Shown here in pieces: positions 1 to 11,090 of a stretch of 64,000 nt of DNA; position 1 is the stretch's first letter, and each line of letters starts with the position of its first letter. The stretch spans positions 59,029,478 to 59,093,477 of the forward strand of contig CM061918.1 of NCBI GenBank assembly GCA_031002005.1, in the 5' to 3' direction. Position numbers and translations under genes: made by a program. This stretch comes from Vandiemenella viatica. Lineage: Eukaryota; Arthropoda; Insecta; Orthoptera; Morabidae. The notes below the pieces were generated by a model that saw only the letters and a list, made by a program, of their open reading frames with translations, searched no databases and was not told the origin of the DNA.

Positions 1-640
1 AATCCTTCATCTACTGGAGAGGGTAATGAGAGGACGTACCAGAGATGTTAGGGAATTGGGTTAAAAAACTTTGGTCATACCATTGGTTGAATATGGTGGT
101 GAAGTTTGGGACCCACATTTTGGTTATCAAATACAGGAATTGGAAGGTGTGCAAAGAAGAGCAGCTAGATTTGTATTTGGAAATTATCGCAGGACCCAGT
201 CAGTAACTGATATGATAAGGGAGCTGGATTGGGACTCATTGGAGGAAAGGAGGAGGTGACGAGAGTGCTGGGAATATACAGGACATATGTTGGTGATTGA
301 GCTTGGTGGGATATTGGTCCAAGGATTAGGAATTGTGCATGGAAGGGGAAAGGCTACCATGGCCACAAGCTTGCGCTCGATTCCATGAATAAGGAAGTGG
401 GAAAATTTTCTTTTGGTGGTAAAGGTGTCAGGGATTGGAATAAATTAGCAAGTGTAGTGATGAATAATTTTCCAAAACCGCTTAAGAAATTTAGAATCAT
501 AATAGTAAACGGGGGAGGGATTTAACATTCCAATTATATATATATATTTATATATATATAAAGGGTGAATGGATGACTGGGGTCTTTGCCACCGTAGTGT
601 TAGCTCCATCGCAATTAAATTAATAATAATAGCAATCCCA
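1..640 (+). mobile_element. CR1/L2-like LINE relic, 3' end of ORF2 plus 3' UTR
   Basis: Plus-strand translation from about position 71 reads as the end of a non-LTR reverse transcriptase ORF: an EYGGEVWDP block, then VQRRAARFVFGNYRRT, an ELDWDSLEERRR block and, after a frameshift near 258, GVRDWNKLA. These blocks are typical of the C-terminal part of CR1/L2-type ORF2 proteins. The 3' UTR continues to about 640 and ends in an AT-rich AATAATA-type tail. The stretch around 570-630 (gaatggatgactgggg, then atttaaattaa-like) recurs downstream of the copy near 51.6 kb, which ties the two to one family. The element is cut by the left window edge and carries stops and frameshifts. It is not a host gene. 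Confidence 0.75.
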
Positions 641-742
641 CTATCACCCACTCTAGCAGTTGAATCTCCCGAGAGATTTCCTATTTTGAGCCTTGAGGTA
701 GTAACTCGTCACTCGTCTCGAGGTGCAGGCTGGGGTACTGAC

Positions 743-1054
743 CGTCTCCTCGCGGCTGGTGACGGTGGAGCTGCCGTCCTTGAAGAGCGTCGTCCAGTAG
801 GTGTAGGTGGTGAAGTAGGTGGTGGGCAGCGACGAGTCGTCCTCGTCGGCCGACGCCGTCTCGTCGCCCAGCAGCACCGTCTTCTGCGGCGTCAGCGTCT
901 CCGTGACGACGTTCGTCACCGTCTCCAGCCTGCTCACCACGTTGCTCGAGGTGCCCTTGTAGATGGTCGTGAAGTACGTGTACGTCGTGAAACTCGTCTG
1001 CAGCAGCAGCGTCGGTGACGGCTCCAGAGACTCCGTGTTGCTCTCGGAGCTCAC
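743..1054 (-). CDS. Downstream exon of Thr-rich FTTYTY-repeat protein (DUF4758-like)
   Basis: This minus-strand exon belongs to the same gene as 4672-8206. A 3' splice site (tttgtgtggcag) ends at 1055. The exon opens in phase 0 with VSSESNTES, which matches the phase-0 CAG|GTAAG donor at 4671. It encodes two copies of the gene's signature module: TSFTTYTYFTTIYKG followed by VVSRLETVTNVVTETL, then TTYFTTYTYWTTLFKDG followed by TVTSREET. After SREET the repeat pattern breaks exactly at a GTCAGT donor (plus 742-737). I therefore infer that the exon ends at 743 and the gene continues left of the window. The alternative is a terminal exon running on to the stop at 653. The DUF4758 link (insect proteins often labelled mucin-like or 'putative sperm flagellar membrane protein') is from memory and unverified. 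The biochemical role is unknown. Confidence 0.7.
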
Positions 1055-1074
1055 CTGCCACACAAATACAGTTA

Positions 1075-2582
1075 CGACATGCGATCTCCAAAGACCACAA
1101 ACCAGAAGAAACTATTTTAGCTACGACATTTGGACCAGGAACGAATTTACAAAAGGGAAAATTACAAATAGCCCAAAGAACTATGGAAAGATCAGTACTG
1201 GATAGTGTTGTAAAAAAACGGGGTTTTTTATTCTGACTTGAAAAAAAAACAACATTGAAAAACACTATGAAAGAAAAAACACGTTTTTTTTCTGGGATAC
1301 GTTTTTTTTTTATAACAACTAAATCGTTTAATATGACTGATTTAGAGTTTATACTAAGTACTTATCTTAATTTTTAAATCTACTATATTTTTCCGGTTCA
1401 GTTGAAAAGAAAATTACAAAAATATTGGCAACATGAAGTTTTCTTTTACGAACGGGGACTTCCCGAAGAGGCTAGGTTGCGCGAGAAGGAATCCCCGTTC
1501 CCCGGTTTGATACTCGCTATTTGAACAAGTGCTGCCAACGCTACGAATTTATCTGTAGACCTACGAATCTATTCGAAAAAATTAGGAATTTTAAATTTAT
1601 CTACGGTTGTTTGCCTCTTTTTATTACTTATTGTGCTTTCCTTATATTCGTATACTTGTTAAACTCTAAGCGTATAGTGATACTGATTCATTAAATTGTC
1701 AGTAATCATGAATCGTTTCCTTGCAACCGTTGGCGCAAACCAACGTTTGAAAAAGAAATAGAGCTCCTATTTTGTATGATAATAGATTTAATTTCAAACT
1801 TAAAAGACCGTAATAAAGAATTATCAGCGCAGTCTTTATGCACAGTGTGTACTTTGCTCACAATTTAAAATTGCAATCTCAAAATCTTTTGCTTTCAATA
1901 CAAGAACAACCAGTAAAAGAAAATGTAACTATTTCTGAAGTTATGGATCTAGAGGAGACAGAAGAAGAAACAGAAAATTCCGACACCGACCAAACTAGTA
2001 TTTGTAGTGCTGATACTAATGAATGTGGTACTGACATAGAGGATGAATAAAATTTTGTTATTTATATTGATACATTTATGAATCATTATGTAAGACATTA
2101 TATTATTCAGCAAGATTACAAACACACATTTAAAATGTAAGTTCCGTAAATAAAACTAAAATTTATCAAATATATTGTTTTCTGAAAAAAAAAAAACAAA
2201 TTTAGAAAAAAAAAAAAACAAAGGTGCTAAAGTTTTTTTTCACAAAGCTGAACAAAATCATTTTTATTCTTTTTAATTTACAACACTAGTACTGGGTGTC
2301 GCCAGGACAGAAAAGAAGATGGAAACTGAGATCTTGGATGAAACAACCATTTTGAAATGGCAGTGGGTTGACCATGCCACTCGATAAAAAAAATACGGAT
2401 AGGCAAAAATGTTACTGGAGTTCAACAAATCGTTAGTGACCTTGAAGAAGACAGCCAGGTCGATGGGACAATGACATACAATACAGCGAGCAGGCTCAAG
2501 ATCGTTTCACCGTGAGAAGTAAGAGGCCATGGGCGCATGACTAAATTTGTCTGCCGTGATGATAATGATGAACAGGGACCTC
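1075..2582 (+). mobile_element. RTE-like LINE relic (1075-1202 and 2297-2582), split by a hAT
   Basis: Both flanks of the hAT element translate on the plus strand into consecutive pieces of an RTE-type ORF2 C-terminus. The left flank ends KLQIAQRTMERSVL. The right flank begins VARTEKKMETEILDET and runs into ILKWQWVDHATR, then degenerate QRAGSR-like sequence and a terminal TGATGATAATGATGA tail. The family signature QRAMERxMLGIS...KLKWQWAGH is well known for RTE elements. The 3' tail is the short ATG-type repeat expected of this clade. A second copy lies on the minus strand at 35700-36070. The copy is truncated and stop-ridden. Confidence 0.65.
1203..2288. mobile_element. hAT-like DNA transposon with 8-bp target duplication
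   Basis: The left end TAGTGTTGTAAA (1203-1214) is the exact inverse of the right end TTTACAACACTA (2277-2288). The flanking octamers are gtactgga (1195-1202) and gtactggg (2289-2296), 7 of 8 identical, as expected for a hAT insertion. The 1086-bp interior is AT-rich with poly-A/T tracts just inside both ends. It carries a short plus-strand acidic reading frame (1838-2050, rich in Glu/Asp/Thr) and a 9-bp hairpin (gaacgggga at 1450, tccccgttc at 1492). No transposase is recognisable, so it is non-autonomous or decayed. It interrupts an RTE LINE in the host gene intron. Confidence 0.7.
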
Positions 2583-3240
2583 ATAATACAATTCGGATCA
2601 TCTGACCATCGAATCCTGTCAACAGTAACACGTTATTTCTTACCCAGGACTTTGATAAGGCTAGAGGTTTGATACTGGAAAAATACTGGACCAGCTTCTA
2701 ATCATTCACACGTAAAGAGGTATGAGGAGTGTTCCAGTGTTCATTCTTTGGGCACCAGACTGTACGCAGTGATACAGTTGATGAAAAGCTTGCTTTTTAA
2801 TTCTGCTAAACATCTGAAGAGCAGATCACTGATAATCTCTTGTGAGTATCACATTTCACTGATATTACTTTCGTCAGTGGATAAAATAATGTGGCAAGAA
2901 TGCTTTTCCATCGAATTAACAACTAGAAAAAGAAACTGCTCCCATTAATGATGCGACAAAATAACTGCTCGGGCTGTAATTAACGTACATCGCTGTTATG
3001 ACAAGTCGTAACATTCCACTAACTCATAAGACGTATCATTATCTAAAGCAGAGAAAGATAATTTTTTTAAAAAGAAAAAATGAATTATTCTCATGACAAA
3101 CAGTGACAAGCTAATTGTAGGAAAAATCTAAACCTAGATATTTGGATTATAGTACTGTAAGATAAGATTGAATACCAGGGACGCCACTAAATAGTAAAAG
3201 ATAATTATTTTGATGTGATACTACGAAAGAGTAATTAACT

Positions 3241-3480
3241 ATAGTGATATGGACACATGATTAGAATGAGTCTAAAAGAAAGCCAAAGGAAAAGTGTCAC
3301 CTACAATTGATAGAAAAAAGTATTTGCGGATAAATGGATCAGGGAAGCATGAGAAAGTGTGCAATACAGAAAAATTATCTAATTTTGGGAGACAAGGATG
3401 GGTGGAAGGGCAGAAGTCGCTGGAGAGCTTCATATTCAAAGCAACTTTGGTTTGAAATTTGTTGAAAATGATGGTTGTGA
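3241..3480 (+). mobile_element. Possible LINE ORF2 fragment
   Basis: Plus-strand translation near 3247 gives YGHMIRMS, resembling the RYGHV.RM block near the C-terminus of several LINE ORF2 proteins. Degenerate sequence with stops follows. Only this short block supports the call. Confidence 0.3.
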
Positions 3481-4671
3481 ACTGGACCAATACAATTATT
3501 TTTTTTTTTTTAATGTTTTAATTCATGAGAGATTCTGACAACTATAAGAAATGATAAAATCGATCACATTTTGAGAGAATCTGGGTTAGATATTGATAAA
3601 GGACACATCAAAAGAGAAGTAATTCTGGGGATGTATAATATCGCAATATTTCAAGCAGCAAATTGAAAACGTAAGTCTTAAATATAAAGAGACAAGTTCA
3701 GAAAATACATTCGCCGACGACCGAATTAAAGCAGCAATAAATAAAGGGACGGAACAATTTGCTATAAGCATCAATTGTTCCTATATGCCTTTATCAGTCG
3801 GTGCTTGCTATACGTATTGCTCTTGTCAAATTCTGAATTTTTCTTCTAGGTAAACAGCAAATGCATTTTGGTAGATACAGATATCAAAAAAGCCCGACCA
3901 AACTAATTCCTTCAGTGGACTATAGCAGACTTAGTTATGTGTTATGTTCACATATATATAAACCTTAGTTTATCTGTAAACTGTCAACCATGAGCAAGAT
4001 TACAGACTTGCCAAGGATGAACTGACAACATTCTACAGAGCCCCTGGTTCTTACTAGATTGCCAAGGGCAACGCAGTAGACAAGTTGATGCGGAATTCAA
4101 CGAGACCTGCATTAAACACCAAGCTAACTGGCATAGCACCTCCGCAGTATTTTCGAAGATAATAGTCTGTAAACAAGGAGAGGGCGGAAGGTGAACGGGA
4201 CAGGGCTCACCATTAACGTGCTACTACATTGGAAAACAAAGATCTCCAACTTAGTTGGCTCGGTGACAGCAACCAAACACTTACCACTTGGGTACCATTA
4301 GAGTTGATTGAGAATGAAGTCTCTGAATAGATTGAGGTTGGGAAAGGGCAGGTGAAAGATCAACCTTGGGAATGAGTACTTCATCAACAATGACTTCACC
4401 TTTCGTGAGCGTTGAGAACATCATACTGTGCAACGAGAGATTCAGAGTATGATTTGAGTCCATCTTCATGCATGAAGGACGATTTTCTTAAAGTGACAGG
4501 AGAGCAATATATGTAGCTTAATTCTGGTCCAAAAATTTGAAACACTGTTCAAAAGAAATTCATAACAGTACATTTGTATCTTTTCTTTGACACGAAAGTA
4601 TATACCGTGAAAGATGTCTTTTATTCTATTGCTAATTTTAAGGAATTTTGTTAGATATCTCAAGAGCTTAC

Positions 4672-7600
4672 CTGGTCGTCGAGAGCGAAGGCGAGCACGT
4701 TGTTGTTGCCTCGCTCCGGAGGCGCCACCAGTGTCCGCTCGCCACCGGAGCTGCTGACCAACGTCTCGACCACCGATGACGTCAGCTCCGTCTCTGGGAA
4801 CTGTGTGTCGGCCGCCGGTGCAGAGGGTGGTCGCGTGATGGTGGCGTAGGCGTTCTTGTTCACACCCCCAGGTTTGGTCTTCGCGGGGACTATGATGCTG
4901 TTCTCCACGTCGTCAAAGTGGTCGGGCATAGTCGCCGTCGTGACAGCTGCTTCCACGACTTCGTCGACGGACGGCCGCGGCTGCTTATCACGGACTATGG
5001 TGCTGGAGTACTTGTTTATGAATGGGGGCCTCTGTGTCGGCTCTATATTGTCCACCTGGTTCAGTTGCGCAGTCGGTCGAATCTCTTCCACTGCTATCTT
5101 TCCTAGTAGCAACGCCGACGGAGTAACTATATTTGTATATACTTCCGTTCTGCTGGTCAGGGTGGTTTCGCCATCTACGAATATAGTCGTAAAGTAGGTG
5201 TAGGTCGTGTAGAAGGTCTTGACGACGTCACCCTCCAGAGCGGGTGTCGCTTCACCGGGTTGACCATTTCCCGCTCGACGTCAACAGAGTCGACAACACC
5301 CGAGAAGAGGTCTTCGTCGGGGTTGTCGGGGAAGAACTTCGTGGTAGGTCGGCCAATACCGACGCTGGTCGGGGCGATCTCTGGAGTTATTTCGAGGAGG
5401 TTGTCTGTACGTGTGAAGAGCGCAGACAGAGCAGGGTCAGTGACGCGACGCAAGTACTCTCGATCAACAGTCTCAGTGATAACGTTCGTGACCACTTCCA
5501 CGCTGCTCGACACGGTCGTCGTGCTCTCCTGGAAGAGGTCGTCAGGTAGGTGTACGTCGTGAACAGAGACTTTACCAGCAGTTCCAGCTCTCCTTCTTCT
5601 TCATATTCACCGACTGAGGACGCTGTTGTCGGCTCCAGGACAACAGCTGGCTGAGCTTCTGGAGATGTGACGCTTCCTGCACTGGTGCTCTCCACTGGGG
5701 TTGTCACTTTTGGTTCCTTGTCCTCCTTAGGTGTCGGTGGTTCAGTCTGAGGAGAAGTTGAGGAGGAGCTCACTTCAGTGGATGGTGGAGTAACTGGTGA
5801 GGACTCAGGTATGACAGTAGGTTCGATCGAAGCAGCCTCTATCGGCACAACCTGCGTGGCAAGTATCACCTCTGACGATACGACCTCTCGTGTCTTCACG
5901 GACGTTGTGGTGCTGTCATCAACTGGTATAAAGAACGTCGTCAGGTGGGTAAAAGTCTCGTAAATAGTGCTTGCTACTACTTGCGTGATCAAGCTAGGTG
6001 AAACAGGTTCGATTTTGTCCTGTTTTCCCTCTTCCCGGACTGGTGTCAACGGCGTTGTGGGCGACAATTCGCCGTCCAGCGTGGTTTTGTGAGCACCATT
6101 ATCGACTATTACTTGGTCCTTGCCCGTTCCACTGACCTTGCGTCCTGTTTCAACTTCATTGGATAGTTCCACGTCTGGTTGCGTAGTAGTGTCCTCTGGC
6201 AGCGTGCTCAGCGAGTCTTCAAGTGTAGTAATCAGACCATCATTATCGGTAGTTGAAACCGGTAGAGTGTCGGTATCTTCCACTGTTGGAGGCGGCGTTG
6301 TTACCTCTTCTTCCACCACCGCGGGACTTGTTGCCGTAGAAGACGCCACAGTTGTCGTCTCAGCAGCCTTAGTTGGAGCGATAGGCAAGTTTACTCGAGT
6401 CTCACCGTCGAGGTAGAAGATGCTAGATGCTGAGTGAATTATCTGTGCGTAGTGTCCATCCACAGAGCTTCCGTGAATCAGTGAAGTGAAGAGTGTAGTG
6501 GTGCCATTAATGACCTCTGTTCCGGCGATGGCTTTGATGAGGCCTAACGGGTATTCCTGATCTCCGGTATCAAACAGCTGGGTTGTTGCCGTACGATACG
6601 ATGTTAATGGCACTGTCGATGATGGCTCTATAAATACATCAGTGGAATGCACCTCTTCTTCCCTCACAGCATCTTCAGTAGGTGGCTCATCAGTTATAAC
6701 TTCCGTAGTATGGAATTCCAGTTCTGGTGTTACCTGAACCTGTGATGGTTCTATGTGTTCATCCGAATCATCAACCTGGGATGGTTCCACGATTCCACCC
6801 TCAACCACTGATGAAGTAGACGTTTGTACCACAACGACTGTTGGTTGGATTTCTTCCGGTGGTTCAACCGGTGGGAGGTCGTAGTCTGCATAGTCTGTTA
6901 TAACAGAGGCAACTGGTGCCTGTCCTCTTACTGTGGTGGAAGGAGTGTCGAAGATATCTTGTTCACGAGAGAGTACTTCTAGTTTGGCACCCTCATCGGG
7001 GGTTGTCTCCTGCTGTGGTGGTGGTGGGGTGGTTGCCGGGGGTGGAGGAGGTGGCTCCGTCGCCTCTTCCGGCGCCGCCTCCACGACGAATACCGATGAT
7101 CCCACAACTTCCTGATTCGCTTTGTTTCTCCGGCTAGCGAAAGTCTCCGGCAGCACAACCATAGTGGGCAAAGATGTCTGTGTCGTGATACTGTGACCAG
7201 TAACCGTGCGCGTCACCATTCCAGGAGAATGGGACATGAATGTACGCACCTTTGTGACTACACCTGGCTCCAGAACAGTCGTACCACCCGGTGCTTGAGT
7301 TGCTGGTGCTGTTGGAGGCTGCTTTTTAGCCGTGCTGGGAGTAAAGATAACCACGGTGTCACCAATGGTGGTTGTGAAGTCAGCAAAGCCTGTATACGTC
7401 ACCGTTTCCTTGAGTTTATTCAATCTCGGTGGGTCGGGCCTGCCACCCCTGAAGATTGCCTTCCCAGACCGAAAGGCACCAGTGCGGTAGTCCTTCCTCG
7501 GTGCCGGTTGCTGGGACCCTTCACCGTAATCGCTCGATTCTTCGTCCGAACCGGAGGATGAGAATCCACTAGGTGAAAAGTCGTGTCGAACGGTGAACGT

Positions 7601-8206
7601 CGGTAGGTCGTTGATCGGACGTACGGTGGCTACTTTGGTTGGTCGGATGGTGTCCCTCTGTTGATCCACATTGCGCTTGTGGAAAGGATCACTACCACTG
7701 GGAGAAGGTTGATTAACGAGATTTTGTGCCAGCTCGTCACTGCCACCGCCGTAGTCGATGTCGTCGTCCTCAATGCCGGTTTGTCGGCCGCTGGTGAGCG
7801 GGCGATACCGGTCGGTGATGGCGACAGTGGAGACACGTCTAGGGTCTGGCGGAGGCTCGTACGGCCCCAGGATGGGCGTCGCCGCCACCACTGATGGTGC
7901 TACCGCTGCGGCAGCTCGGTGAGGTGGTGGTGGCGCCACCGTCGTTGGGAAGACGAGCAGCAGTGGTCGAGTCGGCTTGTCGAAGGAGACTCGTGAGCTG
8001 GTGGCGGCGACCAGGCGGCCGACTCGCCCTGTCGCGAACTCCGTCGTGGTGCCCTCTCGAACGAAGGTTGCGGCTGCCAGCACCACCTCGGGGGCTGCGT
8101 TGTTTGTGTTTGCGCATACGAAGGAAGATGCCATCACCGACAGGGACAGAGAAGGGGAAGGCGACAGTGGCTGCCGGGAACGTTGCTTCATCACCAAACC
8201 CATCAC
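4672..8206 (-). CDS. Large Thr/Pro-rich exon of FTTYTY-repeat protein (DUF4758-like), two frameshifts
   Basis: A long minus-strand coding region. One frame is open from 8206 to about 5540 (roughly 890 residues), continues in a second frame to about 5260 and in a third to the donor CAG|GTAAGC at 4672/4671. The composition is mucin-like (Thr, Pro, Ser, Val). Recognisable parts counted from the first Met: GTTTEFATGRVGRLV (about 50-65), VTYTGFADFTTTIGDTVVIF (about 268-288), SHSPGMVTRTVTGHS (about 325), GTTTLFTSLIHG..DGHYAQ (about 565-585), FTHLTTFFIP (about 745), LFTTYTYLTT (about 880), then beyond the frameshifts FYTTYTYFTTIFVDG. Together with the exon at 743-1054 there are five related modules. 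The N-terminus is unclear: no convincing signal peptide is visible, and an upstream intron acceptor is likely because the first 30 residues look non-homologous. Single-base changes at about 5535 and 5255 break the frame while repeat motifs on both sides stay intact, so sequence error or a recent lesion is more likely than old decay. Secreted or membrane localisation is inference from composition only. Confidence 0.72.
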
Positions 8207-8299
8207 ATCAAATTAAGGTCTGTTTTTTTATTTAAACAAAAAAAACCGCCTCTATCATTTTTCTAGTTATACTGACAAAAACTGCCATATTTCCACTAG

Positions 8300-8640
8300 T
8301 ATCCTACGAGAGTTGTGCATTATTCATTTACATTATTAACAGCACAGGACTGAAAATTGATCCTTGAGGGACACTACATTTACAACCTCACCTCTGTGTA
8401 CATTCTATAGGGAAACACATTAGTTTCAATGTTCTGAGAACTATTAAGACATTTCTCTGTCTTATCTCTAATGCTTCAGTGTTCTGGTTTGTCCAAGGCA
8501 ATTTTTTGACTAACACAATCATCACAAGCCTTAGTCAGAAGATTCCTACGGAAATTTCTTTTGTCATTTAATAATTGTGACACAGAGCTTACAAAAGAAA
8601 ACAACTCTTAAATATTTGATACATCGTGCCAAATTGAAAC
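8300..8640 (-). mobile_element. LINE reverse-transcriptase fragment
   Basis: Minus-strand translation at about 8390-8340 reads CSVPQGSIFSPVLL, matching the GVPQGSILGPLLF block of non-LTR reverse transcriptases. The surrounding sequence is degenerate. It lies just upstream (5') of the host gene's first visible exon and on the same strand. Confidence 0.5.
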
Positions 8641-10639
8641 TGTATCTTACTGATTAACTGGGTATTGTGCAAATGTAGCTACTCGTTAAATTATTTTTTT
8701 TTGTTGTTTGTCAGACGTCTTTCAGAATGCTTACAGGAGTGGAGTCAGACACCTTTTTGGCTCAGCATTGAAAGACATAGCTAACGAGTGACATCATATA
8801 AAAGGTGGATCATCTGGTACAGAACTATATGCTGGTTGGCCATAGTTGTAACCAACAGATCACAACTGTCGTCAACAGATATTTGAATACAGTTGAAAAT
8901 TTCTTTACATCATTCCATGACTCAATACAAGTTTATAATATGCTAAGCCTTGCAATGAAATTTACTGACCGTGGCATTCATTGTAGGTCAATTGGGTTGT
9001 AATTTATTTCCCGTATCTTATATTAAAGATAATTGCCTATAAACACTCACAAGTACTGGGGAAGGTTATCTCTTCTGCTATTCGTCTGTGATGTAGGCAA
9101 TATGTCGGACACAAATAATTATGTATTAGACAACTTTATTGTGGTATTAACATAATTAATTCTGCATGATGGGATATTTGATTGATGGTGCGTTACCACA
9201 TTCTGTCTTGAAGTGCTTCTAACCGCTTAGAACATAGCTGCGTAATGAACAAAACTTTCTGGAATGCATGTCTGCTGTGTTTCATAGAGTATGAAACCTA
9301 AAGAACTCTCTGTGGATACCGTAATACAATCAGTGGCGAGGCAATTTCAGAATTTTCTCACAGGTGAGAAATGAGGGGTTTGTTGGATTCGCAACTTGTC
9401 CACGGTAGCCGTTTTCACTGGCTGAAAAGCCAGTGGTTATTGGAAGGAAACAACATATGTGATCCAAGAAGTACGTTTACGAGGTACCCATCACCTCACA
9501 TCAAACACTGATTCACAGACACACTGCAAGAACTGACATTAGTAGACACTGATGCACATAATGTTTATAACTATATATTGTAGTGACAGAGTAACTAAGA
9601 AGATTTTCAGTGAACCGAAGAATGAAGCGACCGCGAATTGTATCAACAATTACAATCAGATTTAGATAGACAAGCTTGAATTTGCGACGATTGTTTCAAG
9701 AAAAGGTTTGCTGCCTAATTTTTATAAGTTCCTACATGATCTTTAGTTTTCCTGCATTTTTTAATCAATTATCAATGAACAGGCCAATTATTTTGAGTGT
9801 AATCTTATATTCTGAAGAACTGTTGAGATCCTATGGATCTTGTTGCTTTTTCTATTTTTGATTACTGGAAACGCATTTTTGTTAATTGAAATTGTTTTTT
9901 TACAAGTAATTGTGAATGAAATTTAATTCAAGGCAACGCTTACCTTTTCATCAATTCCTTACAGATAAAAAAGATGTAAGCAAAACAACTTCTCTTTTCT
10001 GCAGCAATAATTTACTAAAAACATTGATTCATCGCAACGTGTTAAAAATGTAAGATTATAAAGTTGGTGCTATACAAGACAATCTGAGATTGTAAAGTTT
10101 AAATTCTGTTACTCAGTTCGTCAATTATTATGATTGTTATTATTGGCGAAACAATAGTGCTGCAATTAGAAACGGAAATGGATCATTGACTATTAATAGA
10201 AATTAAAGGAGTCATTGTTTAAATTGACAAGAAAACACGGCTTTTTCCATGAATTACAATGATTATGTGAAGTATTTTTAAATCGGAATACTGATCAGTG
10301 ATAATTAACACGGTCGCAAGAACAATGAAATATTATTAACTCTAAAGGGACAACAATGAAGAAAGACAGAGAAAAGGAAGATATTCCACACTCAACAGGC
10401 ACTGGTTTCTTGCTGGTACAAGGTCGCTGGCCATCAGTCGTTTGTCTTTTGTTTTATGCTCAAAAATTGGTGTTGTAATTTTATTTTCTATTTTTAACAG
10501 TCATTTCAAGGAAAGCTGTTGGTTTGCATTAGCCAACAATTAAAACATTAATGTTTCCGAAGAGATAATTGTGGTATTTCTGAATTATAATTAATTAATT
10601 TAATTACGATGGACCTTATTCCTCGCTATTTCCTTAGTC
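8641..10639. other. AT-rich non-coding stretch
   Basis: About 2 kb of AT-rich DNA with only short chance reading frames. I see no protein motif, terminal inverted repeat or tRNA-like box here. It could hold 5' introns or the promoter of the minus-strand host gene, but nothing in the sequence shows that. Confidence 0.5.
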
Positions 10640-11090
10640 GTTTACTTTCTCATTTACTTAATTTTTACTTTAAATTCCTTTAGGGTTTTATGTAAACTGT
10701 TGAACATACATATCCTTCTGTAAATTATTCCAGTCTTTGACACCCTAACCCACGGGAAAAAAATTCAATACCTACATCAATTATTAGATTACAATCACAT
10801 GCATCGGATCCCTTGCAGGTAGTAGGCCTATTATTCCCAATCATTTAAATTCCTTAAATTCTTTTCACTCCTTCTGTTTCCAGAGACTCCCAAAACAGCT
10901 CCCTTAGTATACCTGTTACTGTTTTCTACGGTAGTGCCCACAAAGAACTCCATCTGCCTTCCTTTTAAAACCTTCAGAACTCCTAAAATGTGAATTCCTT
11001 GCAAGTTACAACCCCACCGTATTCAAGCAACGATCTAACCTAGGTTTTGCGGTCCAGTTTCTTTACTTTCTGTCCCAACATAATTTTATA
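10640..11090 (-). mobile_element. LINE ORF2 C-terminal relic
   Basis: Minus-strand translation from about 11075 gives LDRKT and RSLLEYGGVV, then RELFWESLE and, near 10750, GCQRLE-type sequence. These correspond to the LVRPLLEYGG..W, LGWESLE and GVKDWN blocks of a CR1/L2-like LINE C-terminus. There are many stops. It is similar in kind to the copies at 1-640 and 51.0-51.7 kb. Confidence 0.5.

Larger units (their letters stand above)
1055..4671 (-). other. Intron of the FTTYTY-repeat gene
   Basis: A 3.6-kb minus-strand intron bounded by donor GTAAGC (4671-4666) and acceptor ...TGGCAG (ending at 1055), joining two phase-0 coding exons of the same repeat protein. It contains an RTE-like LINE split by a hAT element (1075-2582) and a probable LINE fragment near 3241-3480. 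The rest (2583-3240 and 3481-4665) is AT-rich and I recognise nothing in it. Confidence 0.65.

Noticed and set aside
5244..8235. Several plus-strand frames of 60-122 codons opposite the host gene
   Set aside because: They are antisense shadows of the minus-strand Thr/Pro-rich coding region, whose codon bias leaves the opposite strand open.
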